Shown: piece by piece, positions 1-4,449 of the stretch
Layout of the letters: the number at the start of each line of letters is the position of its first letter
Position numbering within the stretch: the first letter of the stretch is position 1
Source of the DNA: Deltaproteobacteria bacterium GWA2_55_10
GTDB taxonomy: Bacteria > Desulfobacterota > GWC2-55-46
Reading direction: 5' to 3'
Length of the DNA stretch: 5,615 bases
Assembly: GCA_001797415.1 (NCBI GenBank)
Contig: MGPL01000013.1
Span: 1-5,615, forward strand
Translations under genes and position numbers: made by a program
The notes under the pieces: model-generated
What the model was told of the DNA's origin: nothing
The model's input: only the letters and a program-made list of their open reading frames with translations
Database searches by the model: none

Positions 1-153
1 CCTCCTGAACGCGCAGAGCCGCTTTTTTTTGATCAGGTCCTGGCGTACCTGTCATTCCATGATAAACTCTATTTGATTCAGCGGTTTAGCCGCAAAGAGG
101 CCTCTGGATTGGAATCTTCAGCCGCCTTTTTCTTCTTGCAACACACGATTTAA
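1..153 (+). CDS. possible 3' end of an unidentified upstream gene (partial)
   Basis: Frame 1 is open from the left edge for 50 codons and ends at TAA (151-153). The tail includes the segments FFDQVLAYLSFHDKLYLIQR and AAFFFLQHTI. The part around VLAYLSFHDKLYLIQRF loosely resembles the start of sigma-70-type region 4 (pattern 'L..L...dr.ll.lRf'), but no helix-turn-helix follows, so I assign no function. Arguments against coding: 50 open codons can occur by chance, and codon use differs from the genes downstream, with Arg as CGC/CGG and Ile as ATT rather than the AGG and ATA common there. No start is visible because the frame enters from outside the window. The candidate rpsB promoter overlaps its 3' end. 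Confidence 0.3.
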   Translation, partial: PPERAEPLFFDQVLAYLSFHDKLYLIQRFSRKEASGLESSAAFFFLQHTI

Positions 154-164
154 TATGCTAAAAA
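136..164 (+). promoter_or_regulatory. candidate sigma-70-type promoter for rpsB
   Basis: TTGCAA (136-141) resembles a -35 box. After a 17-nt spacer comes TAAAAA (159-164), preceded by TG one base upstream (156-157), which is an extended -10 arrangement. Transcription would start near 171, giving a leader of about 105 nt. The surrounding sequence is AT-richer than the flanking genes. The -10 matches consensus at only four of six positions. This is the best promoter-like match seen upstream of rpsB, inferred by eye only. Confidence 0.4.
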
Positions 165-184
165 TCTTCGATTAACTACGCACG

Positions 185-248
185 TCCGGGATTTTGGAGG
201 CCGGCGGTGCCCTGCAAGGGTTCCGGCCGTATTTGCCGGGCGGAGGTA
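185..248 (+). promoter_or_regulatory. structured 5' leader of rpsB, possible S2 autoregulatory element
   Basis: GGCCGG (199-204) pairs with CCGGCC (223-228). Inside it CCCT (210-213) pairs with AGGG (217-220) around a GCA loop, leaving an asymmetric internal loop (CGGTG opposite TT). A competing pairing is available: CCGGC (201-205) can instead pair with GCCGG (235-239), just before a Shine-Dalgarno-like GGAGGT (242-247). Two mutually exclusive folds next to a ribosome-binding sequence could act as a switch. It is known that rpsB leaders in several bacteria bind S2 and repress rpsB-tsf. That this leader does so is inference; I did not recognise a specific known consensus. Confidence 0.4.
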
Positions 249-260
249 AAACCAAAACAG

Positions 261-266
261 AAGGAG
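261..266 (+). promoter_or_regulatory. ribosome binding site of rpsB
   Basis: AAGGAG lies 10 nt before the ATG at 277. A second SD-like GGAGGT at 242-247 has no start codon at usable distance and may be a standby site or part of the leader structure. An out-of-frame ATG at 269 sits only 2 nt after AAGGAG and opens just eight codons, so 277 is the real start. Confidence 0.7.
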
Positions 267-276
267 AAATGAAAAA

Positions 277-1068
277 ATGGCCTATCTTACAATGAAACAG
301 CTTCTCGAGTCCGGAGTCCACTTCGGGCACCAGACCAAGAGGTGGAACCCCAAGATGAAGACCTATATCTACGGGGCGAGGAACGGCATATATATCATCG
401 ATCTGCAGCAGACGGTCAAGATGTTCAAGGAGGCCTACGACTACATAAGGAACACGGCCTCCAAGGGCGGCAAGGTCCTTTTCGTAGGTACAAAGAAGCA
501 GGCCCAGAATGCCATATCCGAAGAGGCCACAAGGGCCGGCATGGGGTATATCAACAACAGGTGGATAGGCGGCTTCCTCACGAACTTCGCCACCGTAAAG
601 AAATCGATAAACAGACTGAAGGAGCTTGAGAGCATCGACACAAACCCGGACTTCGCCTCCGCGACCAAGAAAGAGCTCCTGATGCTCAACAGGGAGAAGG
701 AGAGGCTGGCGAAGTACCTGGGAGGAGTAAAGAACCTCGATAAGGTCCCGGAGGTCATATTCATCATCGATTCCAAGAAGGAAACCATCGCCATAAAAGA
801 GGCCGTCAGGCTCGGCTTAAAGGTCGTCGCCATAGTCGACACAAACTGCGACCCTGACGAGGTCGACTACGTGATACCCGGCAACGACGACGCCATCAGG
901 GCCATAAAGCTCTTCGCCTCGTCCATGGCCGACGCGTGCCTCGAGGGCAAGGCCGTATACGAGGAAGCGCTCCAGGCAAAGAGCGACAAGCAGGCTGAGA
1001 AGCCGGCAGCGGCGCCGGCCGCTCCCCAGGCAGCAGAGGCCCCTGCCCAGGGCACGGCCCAGGGCTAA
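277..1068 (+). CDS. rpsB: 30S ribosomal protein S2
   Basis: This is a structural protein of the small ribosomal subunit, placed between head and body and needed for S1 attachment in bacteria that have S1. The 263-residue product carries the N-terminal signature LLESGVHFGHQTKRWNPKM (residues 9-27), followed by FVGTKKQAQ (69-77) and NRWIGGFLTNFATV (94-107). A charged helical hairpin (about 108-150) corresponds to the S2 coiled coil. The C-terminal core has PEVIFIIDSKKE (158-169), VVAIVDTNCDPD (183-194) and IPGNDDAIRAI (200-210). It is longer than the 241-residue E. coli protein because of an Ala/Pro/Gln-rich tail after about residue 236. The start at 277 is supported by the family-typical MAYLTMKQLLE opening and by AAGGAG 10 nt upstream. 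It heads the cluster and is normally cotranscribed with tsf, though here a 194-nt spacer containing a repeat element separates them. Confidence 0.98.
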   Translation: MAYLTMKQLLESGVHFGHQTKRWNPKMKTYIYGARNGIYIIDLQQTVKMFKEAYDYIRNTASKGGKVLFVGTKKQAQNAISEEATRAGMGYINNRWIGGFLTNFATVKKSINRLKELESIDTNPDFASATKKELLMLNREKERLAKYLGGVKNLDKVPEVIFIIDSKKETIAIKEAVRLGLKVVAIVDTNCDPDEVDYVIPGNDDAIRAIKLFASSMADACLEGKAVYEEALQAKSDKQAEKPAAAPAAPQAAEAPAQGTAQG

Positions 1069-1103
1069 GTATCCGTAGCAGCTTTCTGATTTCTGTTTTG
1101 TTC

Positions 1104-1230
1104 AGGCTTCAAATAAGTTCCATATGCGAGGCCCCGGTTAAACCGGGGAGCGAGGAACGAGTCGTACTCTTCATGTACGTCGCTTCTGCCGCGACGAAGC
1201 CAACAAAGCAGATGGACTTATTTCATGCCT
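1104..1230 (-). repeat. dispersed inverted-repeat element, copy 1 (about 127 bp)
   Basis: This lies in the rpsB-tsf spacer and matches the reverse complement of the element at 4272-4392. The longest identical block is 30 nt (1154-1183 here, 4320-4349 there). The ends are imperfect inverted repeats: AGGC-TTC-AAATAAGT on the left and ACTTATTT-CAT-GCCT on the right, followed inward by CATATGC / GCAGATG. Internal hairpins are CCCCGG-TTAAA-CCGGGG (1132-1148) and CGTAC-TCTTCAT-GTACG (1163-1179). CGTCGC (1178-1183) can also pair with GCGACG (1191-1196), in competition with the second hairpin. No reading frame of note is present. It looks like a non-autonomous MITE-like or REP-like element; strand is set so that copy 2 counts as +. 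Confidence 0.85.
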
Positions 1231-1262
1231 TTTGAGAAAATTTTGACGGGGGTTTTTTGGTA

Positions 1263-1907
1263 ATGGAGATTTCCGCATCCGCAGTAAAGGATTTGAGGGA
1301 GAAGACAGGGGCCGGCATAATGGACTGCAAGAAGGCCCTTGCCCAGACCCAAGGAGATATAGAAGCGGCAGTGATCTATCTGCGTGAGAAGGGCCTTGCG
1401 GCAGCGCAGAAGAAGGCCTCCCGTCTCGCCTCCGAAGGCATTGTATCGAGCTACATCCACGGCGGCAAGGTAGGCGTCCTTCTGGAAGTCAACTGCGAGA
1501 CCGACTTCGTTGCGAAGACCGAAGGGTTCGCCACTCTCGTGCGCGAGATAGCGATGCACGTAGCCGCGATGAACCCGCAGTTCGTATCCAGGAACGAAGT
1601 CCCGGCCGGGGTAATAGAGGGCGAAAAGCGCATATACGAGGCCCAGGCAAAGGAATCCGGAAAGCCTGCGCACGTAATCGCCAAGATGGTCGAGGGCAAG
1701 ATAGAGAAGTTCTATAAGGAGGCCTGCCTCCTTGAGCAGCCTTTCGTCAAGGACCCGGACAAGACCATCGAGAAGCTCGTCATAGAGAACATCGCCAAGC
1801 TCGGCGAGAACATATCAATAAGAAGGTTCGCCAGGTTCAAGGTCGGCGAGGGGCTCGAGAAGAAAGAGTCCGATTTTGCCGCCGAAGTGGCGGCTGCCCA
1901 GAAGTGA
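1263..1907 (+). CDS. tsf: elongation factor Ts (short form)
   Basis: This cytoplasmic guanine nucleotide exchange factor releases GDP from EF-Tu so that EF-Tu can reload with GTP during translation. Counting from the ATG at 1263, the product has 214 residues. An N-terminal UBA-like domain (about 1-55) carries TGAGIMDCKKAL (15-26). The core contains VNCETDFVAKTEGF (76-89), whose TDFV (80-83) is the EF-Tu contact that disrupts magnesium and nucleotide binding. A C-terminal region (about 155-214) includes ENISIRRFARF. It is much shorter than the 283-residue E. coli protein and nearer the roughly 196-residue Thermus form, which has a single core subdomain. An in-frame TTG at 1257 would add two residues, but MEISASAVKDLREKTGAG matches the family N-terminus. 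The only SD-like sequence is GGGGG (1248-1252), 10 nt upstream. A strong terminator follows the stop. Confidence 0.97.
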   Translation: MEISASAVKDLREKTGAGIMDCKKALAQTQGDIEAAVIYLREKGLAAAQKKASRLASEGIVSSYIHGGKVGVLLEVNCETDFVAKTEGFATLVREIAMHVAAMNPQFVSRNEVPAGVIEGEKRIYEAQAKESGKPAHVIAKMVEGKIEKFYKEACLLEQPFVKDPDKTIEKLVIENIAKLGENISIRRFARFKVGEGLEKKESDFAAEVAAAQK

Positions 1908-1910
1908 TCG

Positions 1911-1944
1911 AGGGGGGGGCTGTTGGGGTCCCCCCCCCTTTTTT
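1911..1944 (+). terminator. intrinsic terminator after tsf
   Basis: A G-rich arm, A plus eight G (1911-1919), pairs with eight of the nine C plus T (1931-1939), closing on a loop of about 11 nt (1920-1930). A run of six T (1939-1944) follows directly. It begins three bases after the tsf stop codon. The form is canonical for Rho-independent termination, so rpsB-tsf can end as its own transcript and the downstream genes would depend on read-through or on a separate promoter. Confidence 0.85.
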
Positions 1945-1992
1945 ATCCAAATCTCACCTTATGCGGGCCTCTGGCCTGCCCCGGACGTAAGA

Positions 1993-2706
1993 ATGCCAGA
2001 ATACAAATATAAAAGAATACTCCTCAAACTCTCGGGCGAGGCCCTCATGGGCGGCAAGGAGTTCGGAGTCGATACAACAGTCATAAACACCATCGCGCAG
2101 GAGATAAAAGACGTCCATAACCTCGGCATCGAGATCGCGGTCGTAATCGGCGGCGGAAATATCTTCAGAGGGGTCTCCGCCAGCGCCAAGGGCATGGACA
2201 GGGCTACTGCCGACTATGTCGGCATGCTCGCCACGGTTATAAACTCCCTCATGCTCCAGGACGCGCTCGAGAAGAACGGCATCTTCACGAGGGTCATGTC
2301 GGCCATAGAGATGAAGGAGCTCGCGGAGCCCTACATCAGGCGCCGCGCCGTTCGCCACCTGGAGAAGAACAGGGTCATCATCTTCGCCGCCGGAACGGGC
2401 AACCCGTACTTCACGACCGACACCGCCGCGTCGCTCCGCGCCATGGAGATACACGCGGACGTCATCTTGAAGGGCACCAAGGTCGACGGCGTCTACGACA
2501 GCGACCCCATGAAAAACCCGGCGGCAAAGAGGTACGAGGGGCTCAAGTTCCTCGACGTATTGAAGGACGGCCTCAAGGTCATGGACGCTACGGCCATATC
2601 GCTCTGCATGGATAACAACCTCCCCATCATAGTCTTCAGCATCAAGGTCCCCGGGAACCTCGTCAGGATAGTCACCGGCGAGCCCATAGGCACCCTGGTT
2701 TCCTAA
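1993..2706 (+). CDS. pyrH: UMP kinase (uridylate kinase, amino-acid kinase fold)
   Basis: This cytoplasmic enzyme phosphorylates UMP to UDP with ATP in pyrimidine nucleotide synthesis; the bacterial enzyme is a hexamer tuned by GTP and UTP. The 237-residue product shows KRILLKLSGEALMG (7-20), VIGGGNIFRG (51-60), the DRATADYVGMLATVINSL segment (69-86), the UMP-binding GTGNPYFTTDTAA (134-146), KGTKVDGVYDSDP (160-172) and a C-terminal MDNNLPIIVF (206-215). Length agrees with the family (E. coli 241). The frame stays open upstream to an ATG at 1876, but that would read through the tsf end and the terminator and add 39 non-homologous residues, so ATG 1993 is chosen. Its SD is poor (GGA at 1983-1985). 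It is followed by frr after 27 nt. Confidence 0.97.
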   Translation: MPEYKYKRILLKLSGEALMGGKEFGVDTTVINTIAQEIKDVHNLGIEIAVVIGGGNIFRGVSASAKGMDRATADYVGMLATVINSLMLQDALEKNGIFTRVMSAIEMKELAEPYIRRRAVRHLEKNRVIIFAAGTGNPYFTTDTAASLRAMEIHADVILKGTKVDGVYDSDPMKNPAAKRYEGLKFLDVLKDGLKVMDATAISLCMDNNLPIIVFSIKVPGNLVRIVTGEPIGTLVS

Positions 2707-2733
2707 AAAGAATTCAGCTTAACGGAGTTCCTG

Positions 2734-3297
2734 ATGAATACCAAAGAAGAGATATTTTCAGACATGAAAAAGAGGACCGACAAGGCCCTCGAAACTCTCG
2801 CCCATGAGCTCGGCGGCCTGCGCACAGGCAGGGCCTCGCTCGCTATCCTCGACCACGTAAAGGTCGACTTCTACGGCACCCTGACCCCTATAAGGCAGGT
2901 AGCCACGCTTGCAGTCCCCGAGAGCAGGACAATAACCATCCAGCCCTGGGACGTCTCCCAGCTCCATGCCATTGAAAAGGCCATAATGACCTCGGACCTG
3001 GGGCTCACGCCTTCGAGCGACGGAAAGATAATACGCATAAACATCCCGGCCCTTACCGAAGAGAGAAGGAAGGAATTCGTCAAGCTCGCCAGGAAATACG
3101 GCGAAGAATGCAAGGTCGCGGTGAGGAACGTCAGAAGGGACGCTAACGAAAACCTCAAAAAGCTCGAAAAAGATAAAAAGATATCAGAAGACGACCATAA
3201 AAAGTTCGCCAAAGAGGTCCAGGACCTCACCGATAAACAGATCCATAGAATAGACGAAATGGTGGCCCAGAAAGAGGCCGAGATAATGGAGGTCTAA
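2734..3297 (+). CDS. frr: ribosome recycling factor
   Basis: Together with EF-G, this protein splits the post-termination ribosome so that subunits can be reused. The 187-residue length matches the family (E. coli 185). Domain I is the three-helix bundle formed by residues about 1-29 and 107-187. It includes GLRTGRAS (28-35) at the domain junction and the basic RRKEFVKLARKYGEECKVAVR stretch with VRNVRRDANE (130-139), whose arginines contact 23S rRNA. Domain II (about 31-105) is the beta insert, with YGTLTPIRQVATLAVPESRT (47-66). CGGAG (2723-2727) lies 6 nt before the ATG, a good SD. The short 27-nt gap from pyrH suggests cotranscription. A highly structured spacer follows. Confidence 0.98.
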   Translation: MNTKEEIFSDMKKRTDKALETLAHELGGLRTGRASLAILDHVKVDFYGTLTPIRQVATLAVPESRTITIQPWDVSQLHAIEKAIMTSDLGLTPSSDGKIIRINIPALTEERRKEFVKLARKYGEECKVAVRNVRRDANENLKKLEKDKKISEDDHKKFAKEVQDLTDKQIHRIDEMVAQKEAEIMEV

Positions 3298-3322
3298 GGC
3301 CAGGTAACGTAATGAAAGGCTT

Positions 3323-3358
3323 TTTGGGGGAAACTTTCTGTAGAAAGTTTCCCCCAAA
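3323..3358. repeat. long perfect hairpin 1 in the frr-uppS spacer
   Basis: A 17-nt arm (3323-3339, TTTGGGGGAAACTTTCT) is perfectly complementary to 3342-3358, with only GT between. It starts 25 nt after the frr stop. No T-run follows on either strand; the + strand continues with CCCCC TTCAAAG, so it is not a standard intrinsic terminator. It could stabilise the frr 3' end, cause pausing, or be part of a dispersed repeat family. Confidence 0.85.
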
Positions 3359-3378
3359 CCCCCTTCAAAGACTTTTAG

Positions 3379-3420
3379 TTCCCTTGGCACCCCCCGTGAA
3401 TCCTGGGGGTGCCAAGGGAA
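3379..3420. repeat. long perfect hairpin 2 in the frr-uppS spacer
   Basis: A 16-nt arm (3379-3394, TTCCCTTGGCACCCCC) pairs perfectly with 3405-3420 around a 10-nt loop. GAACT (3421-3425) could alternatively pair with AGTTC (3377-3381). Six T (3430-3435) occur 9 nt past the stem, so weak Rho-independent termination on the + strand is possible though not canonical. Confidence 0.85.
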
Positions 3421-3444
3421 GAACTACAGTTTTTTGGAGAGAGT

Positions 3445-3480
3445 TTGAGAGAACCTTTTTTACAAAAAAGGTTCTCTCAA
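3445..3480. repeat. long perfect hairpin 3 in the frr-uppS spacer
   Basis: A 17-nt arm (3445-3461, TTGAGAGAACCTTTTTT) pairs perfectly with 3464-3480 with AC between. No T-run follows on either strand outside the stem. It is preceded by T6-GGAGAG, and hairpin 1 is likewise preceded by T5-GGGGG, which suggests the two are related units. It ends 47 nt before uppS. Confidence 0.85.
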
Positions 3481-3527
3481 CAGGCCCTTAATACGATGCC
3501 CTGACCCTTCGACCTCCGTGTGGGGAT

Positions 3528-4271
3528 ATGAGCGAGATAGAGAGGGAGAATCTTCCCAGGCACATAGCCATCATAATGGACGGCAACGGCAGGTGGGCGA
3601 AGAAGCGTCTCCTGAACCGTATCAACGGCCACCGCAAGGGCATTGAGGCGGCCAGGGAAACGGTTACGAACTGCCGGGAGCTTGGGATAGGCTGCCTCAC
3701 GCTCTATACTTTTTCGAAGGAGAACTGGAACAGGCCGGCTCTTGAGGTAGACATGCTCATGAAGTTCCTCGAGCAGCACCTGAAGGGCGAGGAGAAGAGC
3801 CTGGTCGAGAACAACATACGTTTCAGGGCAATAGGCGCTATAGAGGACCTGCCCGCGGGGGTCAGGGACGTCATCTCCATGCTGGAAGAGAAGACGGGAA
3901 ATAACACCGGCATGGTATTGCAGCTCGCGTTGAGCTACAGCGGCAGGGGGGAGATAACTGCCGCCGCGAGGAAGATAGCGCGCCAGGTATACGAGGGGAG
4001 GCTCCTGCCCGAGGAGATAACCGAGAAGACGGTGCAGTCGAACCTCTATACGGCCGAGGTGCCTGACCCTGATCTCCTCATAAGAACGAGCGGCGAGATG
4101 AGGATAAGCAATTTTCTTCTCTGGCAGCTCGCTTACACTGAGATACATATCGCTGACGTGCTCTGGCCGGACTTTACCAAAGAGCACCTCTACGCCGCCA
4201 TACGGGATTATCAGAAAAGGGAACGCAGGTTCGGACTGGTCAAGGAGAAGGAAGCCAGTGCAGCGGGTTAA
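3528..4271 (+). CDS. uppS: undecaprenyl diphosphate synthase (cis-prenyltransferase)
   Basis: This enzyme condenses farnesyl diphosphate with eight isopentenyl diphosphates in cis to give C55-PP, precursor of the lipid carrier for peptidoglycan and other wall polymers; it acts at the cytoplasmic face of the membrane. The 247-residue product (E. coli 253) carries HIAIIMDGNGRWAKKR (12-27) with catalytic Asp18, then INGHRKG (32-38), LTLYTFSKENWNRP (57-70), LALSYSGRGEI (133-143; many relatives have YGGR), and DLLIRTSGE-R-SNFLLWQ-AYTE (182-205), then LWPDF (212-216). The ATG at 3528 gives the family-typical distance to the DGNGRW motif. The only SD-like bases, GGGGA (3522-3526), lie too close (1 nt) to work normally, so initiation may be weak or coupled. 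Copy 2 of the repeat element begins on the base after its stop codon. Confidence 0.97.
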   Translation: MSEIERENLPRHIAIIMDGNGRWAKKRLLNRINGHRKGIEAARETVTNCRELGIGCLTLYTFSKENWNRPALEVDMLMKFLEQHLKGEEKSLVENNIRFRAIGAIEDLPAGVRDVISMLEEKTGNNTGMVLQLALSYSGRGEITAAARKIARQVYEGRLLPEEITEKTVQSNLYTAEVPDPDLLIRTSGEMRISNFLLWQLAYTEIHIADVLWPDFTKEHLYAAIRDYQKRERRFGLVKEKEASAAG

Positions 4272-4392
4272 GGCTGCGTCAAAAGTCCATCTGCTGCGTT
4301 GGCCTCAAAGCGAGTCGCTGCGACGTACATGAAGAGTACGACTCGTTCCCCGGCTTAACCGGGGCCTTGCATATTGAGCTTTTTGCGCAGCC
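4272..4392 (+). repeat. dispersed inverted-repeat element, copy 2 (about 121 bp)
   Basis: This begins immediately after the uppS stop codon and is the inverse-orientation partner of 1104-1230. The ends are GGCTGCGTCAAAAGTCCAT on the left and, as the reverse complement of the right end, GGCTGCGCAAAAAGCTCAAT, followed inward by CTGC and ATGC. Internal structure: CGAGT (4311-4315) plus CGTAC (4324-4328) pair with GTACG (4336-4340) plus ACTCG (4341-4345) around the loop ATGAAGA, with an 8-nt bulge. A second hairpin is CCCCGG-CTTAA-CCGGGG (4348-4364). The folded form is a terminal stem closing two hairpins. From memory, repeats opening with GGCTGCGTCAAAA and CATCTGCTGCGTTG occur between genes in deltaproteobacterial genomes; I cannot verify this here. 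Confidence 0.85.
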
Positions 4393-4439
4393 GTAAGCTG
4401 ATTTCAATAAACTATTCAGGATAGAAGCGCCAGCTCATC

Positions 4440-4444
4440 GGAGG
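4440..4444 (+). promoter_or_regulatory. ribosome binding site that decides the cdsA start
   Basis: GGAGG lies 5 nt before CTG (4450) but 14 nt before the first conventional start codon, GTG (4459). The spacing favours initiation at CTG. Confidence 0.6.
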
Positions 4445-4449
4445 ATAGT

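Noticed and set aside
96..105. Perfect palindrome AGAGGCCTCT
   Set aside because: Too short to stand out in GC-rich DNA and not linked to any other signal.
269..295. Tiny eight-codon frame starting at ATG 269, overlapping the rpsB start
   Set aside because: The AAGGAG is only 2 nt away from this ATG, too close for initiation; probably chance.
1257..1262. TTG start for tsf two codons upstream
   Set aside because: ATG 1263 gives MEISASAVKDLREKTGAG, the normal EF-Ts opening, and lies better spaced from GGGGG.
1876..1992. N-terminal extension of pyrH to ATG 1876
   Set aside because: It overlaps the end of tsf and would translate the intrinsic terminator; the family N-terminus starts at MPEYKYKRILLKLSGEA (1993).
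1954..2454. 166-codon open frame on the - strand opposite pyrH
   Set aside because: A shadow of pyrH; no family resemblance, and the + strand gene is unambiguous.
3323..3480. Reading the three frr-uppS hairpins as ordinary terminators
   Set aside because: Hairpins 1 and 3 lack a T-run after the stem on either strand, and hairpin 2 has one only after a 9-nt gap.
3323..3480. CRISPR-like array in the frr-uppS spacer
   Set aside because: The hairpins are not copies of one direct repeat, spacing is irregular, and no cas genes are near.
3477..4187. 236-codon open frame on the - strand opposite uppS
   Set aside because: It is antisense to a clearly homologous uppS, has no recognisable motif, and reflects the low stop frequency opposite GC-rich coding sequence.
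4393..4449. Promoter for cdsA in the AT-richer stretch after repeat copy 2
   Set aside because: TTTCAA and GATAGA are present but their spacing is wrong (about 14 nt), so no promoter can be supported.
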